Source: Saccharum officinarum
Lineage: Eukaryota > Streptophyta > Magnoliopsida > Poales > Poaceae
NCBI GenBank assembly: GCA_020631735.1
Contig: CM036159.1
Span: 23,289,511 to 23,353,510, forward strand
Direction of reading: 5' to 3'
Length of the DNA: 64,000 nt
Part shown: piece after piece, positions 11,313 to 26,260 of the stretch
How positions within the stretch are numbered: position 1 is the stretch's first letter
Layout: every line of letters starts with the position of its first letter
Program-made: the position numbers and the translations under genes
The notes under the pieces: generated by a model
Told to the model about the DNA's origin: nothing
Database searches by the model: none
What the model saw: only the letters and a program-made list of their open reading frames with translations

Positions 11313-12420
11313 ACTAGATATATGCCCGTGCATTGCACGGGGTAACGAATTTGTATCTATGTGTACAACAATGCACGTGTTTTATGATTTAAACAAACAT
11401 AATAACAAATTTTTATCCTTGTCTATGACGATGCACATGGCTTATGGTTTCGAGAACATATTAAGAAATATACAAATTTGATTACATAAAGCATATTTTT
11501 TATCTTTATGACCTATTGACCTATATCTAGTAGATTTGGTTTATAGAAACCTAATAAAATTGGTTTCCTTTTTAAATTATTATTTGTGTGTTTTATTATT
11601 TTACATTTTCAAAAATTAATAAAAATCTAATTAATACTTGTGCATTTAGACCCTAAACTATTTCTAAATTCTATAGATTTTCCTTGTTCTATGTGGACAT
11701 GGTAGAATAATGTGCCACACTATTGCCTGTGGTTATCAAGCGAATCACCACGCAACAGACTCGTACGTTATGTGCGACCAGGAGGTCCATCCGTTCTTCC
11801 CACGACACGTCGTTCCTTCGTTCCTGCTCTCGTAGGAGGGCGAGAGGGGTGTAAACGCGCGGCCATACACGCCGAGGCGAGTGGGGCGCAGAAGCGTGAG
11901 CACACGCGCACAGCCATGCGCTGACGGGCGAGCGGGGCGAGCGTTTGCAGGTGCCCGTTGCCGTCGACACAGGCTGGAGCTAGGGTGCGCACACGCGGGT
12001 GAAGCGGAGCACACGACGAGCACGTCGCAGAGCGCGGCAAGTGCCGTGGCCGCTGCCAGCACATCTGGCATCGTGTCGTCCGCGTCCATGGCGAGACGCG
12101 TGCTCACGCGTATGCCGGGACTACGCACGGCAACAGGTCGCAGTTGCCCGCCGTCGCCGGCACAGGCTAGGCTAGGGCACGCGTGGGGGCGTGATTTGTT
12201 TGCTGGGAGGTGGGGCTTGACGCGGACCCACGTAGGCAGGGCGACGCGGGAGCGTGCGGAGTTCACGTACCGGACTCGCATTAAACTGGGGCCGAGCGAA
12301 TAATACTTGGCATCTGGGCGACACGGCTCTCGGACAGGGACCCACATGGGTGGGGTGACACGGGAGCCACAGATTAAGCTGGGCGAAGCAACTTATCTTG
12401 GCGTCTGACGATGACATTAG
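11313..12420 (-). mobile_element. Helitron, minus strand; 3' end seen, 5' end unresolved
   Basis: On the minus strand the sequence ends CCCGTGCAATGCACGGG (7-bp-stem hairpin), CATATAT, CTAG, followed by T. That is the hairpin plus CTRR terminus of Helitrons. The plus-strand image is ACTAGATATATGCCCGTGCA from 11313. An AT-rich stretch (11350-11690) is followed by a GC-rich gene-like block (11690-12400) with no recognised domain, as expected for captured DNA. I could not fix the 5' TC end; 12420 is only where the character of the sequence changes. Confidence 0.55.
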
Positions 12421-13384
12421 GATTTTTTTTAGTCTTTTTTCGCCCTATAAGAGCATCTCCGAGAGTATTTAATATTTTTCTTTCTGAAAACATAGAGTTT
12501 TATAACTCTAAAAAAAGTATTGGAAAGAATAAAGAATGTCATCTCCAAGAGTTTCTAATAAGCCACTCCTAAAATATGGAAGGTAATTTTACATCAGGAA
12601 TTTTATATTATTTCTAAATTATTCTGACCACTTTTTTATATTCTTTCTCTCTTGTACATTTGCATCAGGAACTCTTTACTACTTTTTATTATTTCTAAGC
12701 TCTTCCACCTTTAGAAGCGGTAGTCCTTCCGGTCGTCCGGCGTCGCGCAGTCGCGCGTGAAAGGATAAGGAGGGGATCCGATGCGGCCACAGAAGAAAAA
12801 AAAAGATTTTCTAGTGGGCCCCACCAGAACTAGCTCAAATAATCACCCCTTTAGGAGGATAGTGTTTTTTGGTGGGCTAGTTGTAAAAAAAAACTAGCTA
12901 TATCCCTCCTATTTGACTATGTTTGGGTCAGTTGAGCGCAAACTAGCTCAAACTAGCTCTAGCCCCTAGATCCAAACAGGGCCATTGACCGACAAACACT
13001 AGTGGAGGGACGCAGACTATGTTTTTTTCTTGTATAGTATTGCAAACGGAGACTGTGTTTTTTTTGCCGTATATATTTCGGAAACGAATGTTTTTTTTTA
13101 CCCTTTTTCCCGTGAGTTTTTTTACCGTATATAAGGGCGGGGCGGGAGGGGGAGGGCGCAGACGAAACTGTTCGGTATTTTTTAGGTGGTATTAGATAAT
13201 CTAGTAGCTAGCACGTGATCCATTACGAAGTTCAAACCATGTGTTGGCGTGCATCGCAAGTGGCAATAATAATCCAGGTAGTACTGCGGTGCCGGCCAGG
13301 ACCAGGAAGCTTTAGCCTGCAGGACCAAAAAGCAAGGTTTCGATAAACCAAAGATGTTAAAGTTTAACAAATATTGTAGCAGTT
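12421..13384. repeat. MITE-like and AT-rich debris
   Basis: GAGCATCTCCGAGAGTATTT at about 12449 is a typical grass MITE start, and the following 'CTAAAAAAAGTATTGG' text fits. At 12820-12990 the repeated CTAGCTCAAA phrases and 'AAACAGGGCC' look like another small element. Neither has both ends resolved. No gene seen. Confidence 0.4.
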
Positions 13385-13567
13385 TCATCTTATTTGACAA
13401 AAAGTTTTCAATCTTGAACTAATTAGGCTTAATAGATTCGTCTCGTAAATTACTCCTAATCTGTGCTGACATACATGCAATTAGTCTACATTTTGTATTC
13501 TATGCATTTGAGGGAACGTTGATGTGATGAGAGTTAAACTTTAACTCCTCCAAACCAAACGGGACCT
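13385..13567. repeat. Tourist-like MITE fragment
   Basis: Contains AATTAGGCTTAATAGATTCGTCTCGTAA, spanning a signature shared with the MITEs at 25059-25301 and 39065-39289, and closes on CTCCAAACCAAACGGGACC. The left terminus is not clear. Confidence 0.45.
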
Positions 13568-13837
13568 AAATTGTTGACACGCTAATAATCTTATTTTTCG
13601 GACGTGTGTGTGCTTCACCATGTGTGTGTTTTTTTCTTTTTTTTTGAAACGATCAGCATGTGTGTTTACAGAGGTGAGTGAGTAAGCGTGATTGTGTCAT
13701 CATCTGCGCAGTGGTTAGGTTGGGGGAACAAAACTAGTGTGGTGCTGGGAGAATTTTTATTTTTTAATCATTTTTTATTTAATATTTTAAAAATAATCGC
13801 TCCTACAAAATTTTGAGGACCAAATAACGTTTTCGCG
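13568..13837. other. Spacer, AT-rich
   Basis: No gene or element end recognised. Confidence 0.35.
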
Positions 13838-14224
13838 CCACATATTTGGCGCGGCAATACTGTTCTTTTATGCCACCGGGAGTGGCGTAACAAGAAACCT
13901 TTAAAAAATGAAAACTCTTTAATACGACGTTGATGAAGATGCAATTTATATGAAAATTGTAGCCCTCGATGAGATCTAAACTTTGTAGTTTTGAGTTTTT
14001 TTTCATTTGAGAACGTTAAGATGCTCAAAAAATTAATATAAAATTTATTATGCTCCTGAAATTATATATTAATTTTTATCGTCTTAACATCCTCAGATGA
14101 AAAAATTCAAAACTACAAAGTTGTAGATCTTATCGAGTGCTATAATTTTCATATAAATTTCATCTTCATCCGACGTCATATCGAAGAGTTATGATTTTTC
14201 AAAGGTTTTGTTTTGTCACGCCAC
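13838..14224. repeat. Long fold-back element cut by the assembly gap
   Basis: Two arms face each other. The left arm runs 'GTGGCGTAACAAGAAACCTTT ... GATGAAGATGCAATTTATAT ... GAGATCTAAACTTTGTAGTTTT'. The right arm runs 'AACTACAAAGTTGTAGATCT ... ATAAATTTCATCTTCATCC ... AAAGGTTTTG...GTCACGCCAC', ending at the N run. The outer part (GCGCCACATATTTGGCGCGG) is itself palindromic. The AAAGTTGTAGATCT core recurs in the subterminal region of the CACTA at 60.3-61.8 kb, so this is probably a CACTA-derived non-autonomous element. Confidence 0.6.
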
Positions 14225-14324
14225 NNNNNNNNNNNNNNNNNNNNNNNNNNNNNNNNNNNNNNNNNNNNNNNNNNNNNNNNNNNNNNNNNNNNNNNNNNNN
14301 NNNNNNNNNNNNNNNNNNNNNNNN
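14225..14324. other. Assembly gap (100 N)
   Basis: Exactly 100 N, the usual placeholder for a gap of unknown length. It hides the outer right arm of the fold-back and the upstream exons of the sulfotransferase remnant. Confidence 0.98.
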
Positions 14325-14936
14325 AGAGGAACCTGCTCCGTCAGTTGGTATCACAACTAGCAAATAATCATGACAGATCCTTAAGCAATTAAATGGAACA
14401 CATAAGGCCATGTTCACACAAAGCATGAGGTAATGCTGTACAAGAAATGGCTCAACTCTGCCTCAGTTATGTCAGCAGTCTCTGAGTTGATTCTCTATGT
14501 TTGATGTGTTGTTTTTCCCTCACAGGCTCATATACTTGCAAGATACAAGCCCAGGCTCAACACGACATCACTAATATGGCAACTGAAACAAGCTGATGAA
14601 TACACTCGGGATGCTCTTCAAAACCTAAATAACACCCGCCACATCACTGTCTATTACGAGGATATCGTTCGCAACAGAACAGTGAGTGCTTATACTGATT
14701 CATTTTTAATATATTCTGTTTCCTTTCATTGTGTTGCTTACAAGCACTGCATTGTTGCAGAAGCTTTTTGATGTCCTGGATTTCCTCAAAGTGCCGAGGA
14801 GGAATCTGGTGAGCGGCACGTGAAGATACACACAAAGCCACTGTCGGAGCAAATTGAGAACTGGGACGAGGTCTACAGTGCCCTCAACGGTACCCAGTAC
14901 GAGGGCTTCCTGAATGCCGCTGACTACGTAGTATAA
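14325..14936 (+). pseudogene. Plant sulfotransferase (nodulation-protein-H-like), C-terminal exons, frameshifted
   Basis: Three exons survive after the gap. Exon A (to about 14430) reads RNLLRQLVSQLANNHDRS and, after a one-base shift, LKQLNGTHKA. Exon B (14526-14681, after a CACAG acceptor) reads from AHILARYKPRLNTTSLIWQL to HITVYYEDIVRNRT. Exon C (14761-14936) reads KLFDVLDFLKVPRRNLVS, then after a one-base loss VKIHTKPLSEQIENWDEV and GTQYEGFLNAADYVV-stop. Order and motifs fit a small plant family of membrane-anchored sulfotransferase-domain proteins, which would use PAPS as sulfate donor. The 5'-PAPS-binding N-terminus is not present in the window. The two shifts point to a pseudogene, though assembly error beside the gap is possible. 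Confidence 0.7.
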
Positions 14937-16023
14937 CATCACGTCTCCACATCTCTCGATGTGGATGTAGATATAGTCCCTCATAGGTCATAGCCCCCCT
15001 TGTGTGCGTGTGATTCTTTCGTTCTTGTTTTTCATGTAGCTGGACGTGCCTGGCAGAAATTTTGATGCGGGGAAGGCGCTTTGCCATGGTTGCATTATTC
15101 GAGTTCCTGGTTAGCCTCACTAATTGTACACCTGCTTTCCTGATGGCCCTGTAACTGACCCTCGAGCTTCTCTAATCTTTTGCCGCCCGCTTGTAGTGCT
15201 TGCTGTGCCGGTTCACATGTGCTTTGGTGCTGTCCTCGGTGATCGTTACTCTCTTGCCATGGTGAAACAAAGCTGTGCACCTATCTGAGGCTTGTCTTTT
15301 CATTCGATGTTTGTTGGGCAAGACCCTGCAGTTGAGGGGTGCGTGATGCAGTTGCCCTTCCGGCTTCAGCTGATCCGATAGCCGGCTTATTGCACCATGG
15401 CATAGCAGGCTCTGAAAACCGGAGGCGGAGTTTTCAGCGACGGCGGCCTGTTTGGGTGTGCTATGACTAGGGTAGAAAGGTCTCTTTCATATTGGATGTT
15501 GATTTTTAGACGGTCAGATTCATAATCTTCGTGACCTGTCTCACTGTCGTCCGTCTGGGCACCGGTCTTCGACTAGGACGTCTACACTGGTGTCGTTTCT
15601 GACAGACTTTGAAGTCACTTTTGGCGTCCATGGCTCTCTCAACAAGCGCGAAGCTGTACATATGTCGCGGTCAACGACCGGTAGGTAGAGGCCCAGAACA
15701 AACCAATTGCCCAAGGGGCTATATTTCTGGGCCGAGCAAGCCATGATTCGTGGTGACCGCACCGATGGGCTCTTTCCCTTCCCTATCCCGAAGCATTTTC
15801 GTCCTTGTTCCATTCTGCGGTTACGCACCTCTTTTTTTTTTCGCAAATGGTCCACTGCGCTGATGAAAGCTGAACTTGGGGGAAAGGAAGCTCGGAGATG
15901 CTGCCGATGGATGCGGACGACTGCTCGGGATCTGGACAATGTGTCAGTGTTCAGAAATCATCGATCATGTCACTCCGATAACCGAGGGCACTTGGACAGC
16001 GGCAGGATGCCAGGGTTGCGTAC
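14937..16023. other. 3' flank and non-coding sequence
   Basis: 14937-15420 looks like the former 3' untranslated flank of the sulfotransferase. 15420-16023 has moderate GC and open frames on both strands but no recognised domain. Confidence 0.35.
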
Positions 16024-17005
16024 GTGCTCCTCTCCATGTCATGCGGAGCGCGTCTTGGTCCGGTGGGGCGGTCGGAGTTCCAGATCCCGGCGACGGCGAC
16101 CTCCGTCGTGTTCAACATGTTGGCGCTCACGGGTCACGGCGTTTGGCGCGCTGCTGTTCCGGCTTCCCTACCACCATTCACCAGCACCCCGCCACGGCGC
16201 CACGCCTGCCTGCAGGCTCACGGTGGCCAGTGGCGGATCCAGCTGGAAAGAATGAGGTAGGGCATCACTGTAGATCTACAGACTGCAGCAGCCAGCAGAG
16301 CAGCTCTGCCCAGGCCCTAGGCCAGCCGCCTGCCGCCAGCGCCATGGGCACGTGCAGCCGCGCTGGCCGGTCGGCCGCTCGGGAGCAGCCGCGCAGGGCC
16401 GCCGCCCGCCAGTCGATCTGCCTTGCCCTTGAGGCTTGAGCGCCGCCGCTCAACGTCGAGCCGCCTTGGACCTGGAGGGGCGGCCGGCCACGAGGCACGC
16501 TGGCTGACGGCGGGAGCTCCGAGCGGTCTTCTCTGGGGCGGCGGGGCCGGGCGCCGGCGGGATTTAGGGATGCCAAGGCCGCGAGCACGAACGGCGAGCC
16601 CGAGCGAGCGAGCGGTGCCTAAGACAGCTGGGCTAGGACGCTACGACGTTGGGTTGCCGTGGCCCAGTATCAGGTGCCAGGCCCATGGCGCTCCCCATCG
16701 GCCATCGACCATGTCCGCCTCGTCTTGAACAAACAGCGCCGCGTCGTCTTCATCCTCGCCTCCTCGACCTCGTGCCCTCGCCAGACGCCAGCTCCGGGGA
16801 TGGGGAGGAGGTGCTCGGCCACAGGGACCTAGGGCGGCCGCCCTAGCTCGCCCTAGTGGTGGCTCCGCCTCTGATGGTGGCCGTGGTGCACCAGATGACG
16901 GGCCGCAGGGCCCGAACAGCGGTGCATCCACAGATCGACCTCTACAACCTTATGATCGCGACCATGTCGGTGATGAATATCGTGTGCTTCGTGTTCGTGG
17001 CGTGA
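16024..17005 (+). pseudogene. Membrane-transporter-like gene fragment (possible NPF/POT C-terminus), split by a hAT element
   Basis: Before the hAT element the plus strand reads LGPVGRSEFQIPATATSVVF then NMLALTG. After it, the frame reads VVHQMTGRRARTAV and IDLYNLMIATMSVMNIVCFV ending FVA-stop (stop 17003-17005). 'FQIPA...VFNMLA' recalls a loop and helix of plant NPF (nitrate/peptide) transporters, and the terminal hydrophobic helix would suit a last membrane segment. The middle is poorly conserved and the frame is not continuous. I see a decayed gene fragment; the family name is a weak guess. Confidence 0.3.
16228..16873. mobile_element. Non-autonomous hAT element, 646 bp
   Basis: Starts CAGTGGCGGATCCA and ends TGGCTCCGCCTCTG, inverted repeats of the common grass 'CAGTGGCGGA' hAT family. 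It is flanked by a near-perfect 8-bp target duplication: ACGGTGGC (16220-16227) and ATGGTGGC (16874-16881). The GC-rich interior has no transposase domain. Confidence 0.8.
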
Positions 17006-17334
17006 AAACAACCGCGAGAAGCCGAGCAATTAATTATACGATAACGATACCGTCAGGGCGTCTGTCCTTCCAGATGGGACGGACTAGCCTCGCGTTGCGC
17101 GCTCTTGCTTCTCGCGCCTCGCGTCGCGCGCCCCTGCTCCTCGCGCCTCGAGCCGGACCTGTCTTGTGCCCCGAGTCGGACCTGCCTCGTGCCTTGAGCC
17201 AGACCCGCCTCGCGCCTCGCGCGCCGTTCGCTCCTTGCGCTCGCACCCGGTTCGTGCCTCACGTCGTGCGCCGCCCGCACCTCGCGCAGCGCTTCCCGCA
17301 CAGTGTCAACGAGCTCCATTGGGCGGCAACGATG
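17006..17334. repeat. GC-rich short-period repeat
   Basis: Degenerate repeats of CTCGCGCCTCG/GCCTCGTGCC-type units from about 17090 to 17290. They make open frames on both strands rich in Arg/Ala/Pro, which I treat as artefacts. Confidence 0.45.
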
Positions 17335-18730
17335 AGCACATGTTTGCAACCATATATTTCATGTGTTTCAGATGTACGTTGCATCTGTTTCATCTGGATG
17401 TTGCAAAAGTAGATCTGGTGTCGCATATGTTTGCATATATTACAATGGCTATACATGTATGTTGCCATTGTATGTTTCAAATGTTTCAGCTGTTTCAAAC
17501 GTATGTTGCAAGTGTTTTATCTGGATGTTGCATATATTGAAGTTGCATATGTTGTAGTGGCTATACATGTATGTTGCAAGTGTATGTTTCTAATGTTTCA
17601 ACTATTTTCGAAACGTGTTGCAAGTGTTTTATCTAAATATTGCATATGTTGCAGTGGCTATGCACATTTGTTGCAAGTGTATGTTCCAAATGTTTCATAC
17701 ATATGTTGCGGAGTGCTTCATGTTGCAAATGTTTTCATTAGCAGGTAGCATGCGAAGCAGCAATAGGTGGGCATGCCTAGGTGCGCAGCAGCTGGCGCGT
17801 GCAGCCAAGCAGTGGCGCGCAGCAGCAGGCGCATGCTGTGGCTAGCGCCCGGACGTCCAGGCGCTAGCCCCCGTCTGGACGCCCGCACCGCTGTCACCCG
17901 TCCCGCGCCTGCCCACCCATGTCTGGCCTGCTGCGCTCGCTTCTCGTGCCTGACACCGAGGCGAGGCAACAGAAAGGTGAGGATGGAGATGTAACACACG
18001 ATCTAGTTTTGGAACATTCAGATGCAACAACTGCAATATACGTTTGAAAACAAATGAAACACTTAAAACCATTGTAAACATACGCACCAGATAAAAACAC
18101 TTGCATCATATGTGTGAAAACATATACAACATCCAGATAAACACACTTGCAACATACGTCGAAAAAAAACAGATAAAACATTGAGAACCGGAGCTTGCAA
18201 CATGTGTACAACCATCGTAACGTATGCAACATCCCGATCTACTTTTGCAACATCCGTATGAAACACTTGCAACATTCCTGTGAAACATCTGAAACAATTG
18301 AAACATGCTCTTGCAACATGCGCTTTTAGCGCAAGCGCAATGTCATCTTGATGCTTGGATGAATGAAGCTCGTCGTTGTGGAGCTCGACACCGGCACGAT
18401 GCTCGATGCCACGGAGTGCATGGAGGTCACCGATGCAGAGCTCGTCGACGGCAATATAACCTTGCTGCTTGGACGAATGGAGCTCGTCATTGTAGAGCTC
18501 GACATTGGCGCGAAGCTCAATGCCACGGAGTGCGCAGAGGTAACTGATGCGGAGCTTGTTGGTGACACGGACCTCAGCAGTGGCCGCGACAGATAGATGG
18601 AGCACAGCCGCGACGGGAGACACAAGTACGGGCGGGGGCGGTGCCGGCGAGCAGCTCAGGAGGGGGCACCGGCGAGCGGCTCGGGCAAAATCAGTCTTAC
18701 GACCGCTAGCAGGAGCAGACATCATAGAGC
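17335..18730. repeat. Element with long inverted 'TTGCAAGTGTTTCAT' arms
   Basis: 17335-17755 is built from TGTTGCAAGTGTTTTATCTG-type units. 17995-18320 is its rough reverse complement (AAACACTTGCAACATACG). Between them lies a GC-rich core with GCGCCCGGACGTCCAGGCGC. After the right arm, about 18345-18445 and 18463-18563 form a roughly 118-bp tandem duplication around 'GAGCTCGTCRTTGTRGAGCT'. The arm and the TTGCAACATGCGCTTT junction recur at 25440-26260. Probably a non-autonomous DNA transposon family; ends and target duplication unresolved. Confidence 0.5.
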
Positions 18731-19550
18731 GGCACGAAAGTCACGCGAACGACGCGAGCAAGTGGACGAGCATGAACCACGTCTGGACGGGAAGTCACTG
18801 GTGGGAGGACTGAGCTCTATCATTATCGATGCACCATGCCCTGTCTCGTGGAACTTGAAACAAAATATTACTCCCTCTTGTCCCAGAAAAGGTACGAACG
18901 ACGTGCATAGATGCAGGCTCTTGCCTATGTTCATCACATAAGATCCGACCATGACATCCCCCCAATCACACAGAGTAAGACGAACCACAGATAAAGCAGC
19001 CACCGTAACAATTGGCTTGTCATGGGTTCCCAGTCCTGCTCTACCTGGACTGGAACCCGAGATGTCTTGTAGCATCCTCAATGTTTCACACAAACGTCTA
19101 AAGCTGTGTCTATGAAGCATCTGAACAGATGTACAGCTTCCTTATGATAATTGAGCAAAAGGGCTGCCCCATTTCTCTTATTACAGGATACTATGCAACT
19201 AACAGAAGCACAACCTTGCTTTATTGCCAAATTAAGCTAAGAATGTTCTATGGACTACTACAACGGAAAATAAACATCAACATAAGACTACAGGATCACC
19301 TCAGGGAGCTGTCGATAACTACTGAAAAGATTGCACCTGCAATACCAAGTTGCAGCCATTAGTGAAATTGCACAACAATTGTAAAAAGAAAAGATTACTC
19401 AATTAGGTACAGCTGAATATGCATTCATATTACAAATTGACAATAACAACTGATATTGGTTAGCACCTTTTTAATACTGTCATGTAGTAAAAGAATCCAT
19501 TTTGAGTTGAGATATATTCAGTGTTTTCAGTCTTACATGGTCTAGATTTC
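18731..19550. other. Spacer downstream of the thiolase gene
   Basis: Includes a one-sided Stowaway-like end (TACTCCCTCTTGTCCCAGAAAA at about 18869). 19380-19550 probably holds the thiolase 3' untranslated region, which would be read on the minus strand. No gene seen. Confidence 0.4.
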
Positions 19551-24681
<5,131 letters not shown>

Positions 24682-25010
24682 GGCCGCCGGTCCGAAGTGC
24701 CGAAACCAACCGACCTGCGAATCAGGGGCGGGCCCAGTGAAAATGGTCAGATCCGAATACAAATAGTAGATTGGGAGAGCTGGGGGTGTTTGAATTCTCA
24801 CAGATGAACGGAAGGGACGGCATACCTGGAGTAAGCTGTCGCCGGCGAAGCGGCCGACGAAGACTGATCAAATGGCGGCGCCGCTAGGAAAACAAAGGCA
24901 GAGAGAGAGAGACAGAGAGTGGGAGAGGTTGAAGCGGAGGAAGAAAAAGGAGGGTTGGTGTTGGTGGGTTTTTTTTTTCCCCTGAGGGGGTTGGTGTTGG
25001 TGTTGTTGTT
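24682..25010 (-). promoter_or_regulatory. Thiolase 5' UTR with an intron, and core promoter
   Basis: On the minus strand a pyrimidine-rich leader (CTCTCTGTCTCTCTCTCTCT region, plus 24900-24925) runs to a GT donor at 24825-24824. A 5' UTR intron then ends in TTCGCAG, and 33 nt of leader (24714-24682) precede the ATG. A leader intron and a CT-rich leader are common in highly expressed plant genes. The transcription start is not defined; no clean TATA box is seen. Confidence 0.55.
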
Positions 25011-25058
25011 GTTGGCCAACGCAAGCACGCAACGCAACCCCACAGGCAAATATGCTGA

Positions 25059-25301
25059 GGTAGTGTTTAGATGGTGTAAAAGTTGGTGTAAAGTTCATGT
25101 ATCACTTTTCGTTGTTATTTGGTAAAATTTATTCAATCATGGATAAATTAGGCTCAAAAGATTCGTCTCGACATTTACAGACAAACTGTGCAATTAGTTA
25201 TTTTTTTACCTACATTTAATACTCCATGCATGCGTCTAAAGATTCGATGTGACAAGAAATCTTATAAATTTTTTGGAAGTTTGAGGGATCTAAACACTGC
25301 C
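25059..25301. mobile_element. Tourist-like MITE just upstream of the thiolase gene, 243 bp
   Basis: Inverted termini GGTAGTGTTTAGATG / GATCTAAACACTGCC, flanked by the 3-bp duplication TGA (25056-25058 and 25302-25304). Carries the family signature TTAGGCTCAAAAGATTCGTC. It lies within roughly 150 bp upstream of the thiolase leader, so it may contribute promoter sequence. Confidence 0.8.
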
Positions 25302-26260
25302 TGAATGCATATTTTTGATTGCTAGTGCCGGACTCCCATACAGAACGCTATCATGGGATACCCGTTCCACGAGTGAGCTAGCATCCTCTCGCGCGTCGAG
25401 CTTGGGAGCGAACGCTCCAGCAGCGCGCCCAGACCAATAATTGCAACGTATAAAAGAAGATACATAGGGCCTTTGAAATATGTGTCTCAAACACTTACAA
25501 AAATATCTAAAAAAATATTTAAAAATCAATGTAAATATATGCTACGTTAAGAGAAAACACTTACAACAGACGTATGAAACATTTGAAATGTTTGAATCAT
25601 ACGTTTACAACATGTATGTATATGCAATATCCAGATCTACTTTTACTGAAATTCAACATATGTCTGATACGAATGAAACATTTGAACATACTCACTCCGT
25701 TCCAAAATAAGTGTCGCTATGAAAATCGTGTCGGTCAAACTTTTTAAGCTTATCTAGATTTGTAGCAAATATTAGCAACATTTGTATCTACAAACAAATC
25801 TATTATAAAAATAGATTCAATGATTTATCTAATGATAATAATTATGTACTATAAATATTAATATTTTCATATATATATTTGGTCAAAGTTGAAATCATTT
25901 GACTTCTTGAGAAACGAGAACTACACTTATTTTAGGACCGAGGGAGTACACTTGAAACATACTTGCATAGCTATTATAATATGTGCCACATCCTGATCTA
26001 CTTATGTAAGACCGATACGAAACACTTGTAACATACCTCTGAAATATATGAAACACCTGAAATATATATTTGCAACATGCGCTTTCAGTGTAACATCTCC
26101 TTGCTGTTTGGGAATGGAGGCTCGTCGGCGTGTGGAGTTCAGTGGTGTAGAGCTCGCCACACCGGTGGAGAAGGCTGCGACAGGTCTAGGAGGAGGGTTG
26201 CGCGGCCCCCGGTGAGCTACCGCGCCGCCCTCGTGATAGGGCGCGTGCGGTGCCCTCGGT
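25302..26260. repeat. Second copy of the 'TTGCAACAT' element, partial
   Basis: 25440-25688 and 25949-26090 carry CACTTACAACAGACGTATGA- and AACACTTGTAACATACC-type units and the TTGCAACATGCGCTTT junction, as in the right arm at 17995-18320. They are followed by a related GC-rich body (about 26090-26260). Interrupted by the Stowaway MITE at 25691. Confidence 0.5.
25691..25946. mobile_element. Stowaway-type MITE (Tc1/mariner), 256 bp
   Basis: Starts CTCACTCCGTTCCAAAATAA and ends TTATTTTAGGACCGAGGGAG, the well-known grass Stowaway termini, with TA on both sides (25689-25690, 25947-25948). Confidence 0.85.

Noticed and set aside
14199..14426. Open frame with a run of unknown residues
   Set aside because: It reads through the 100-N gap, so it has no evidential value.
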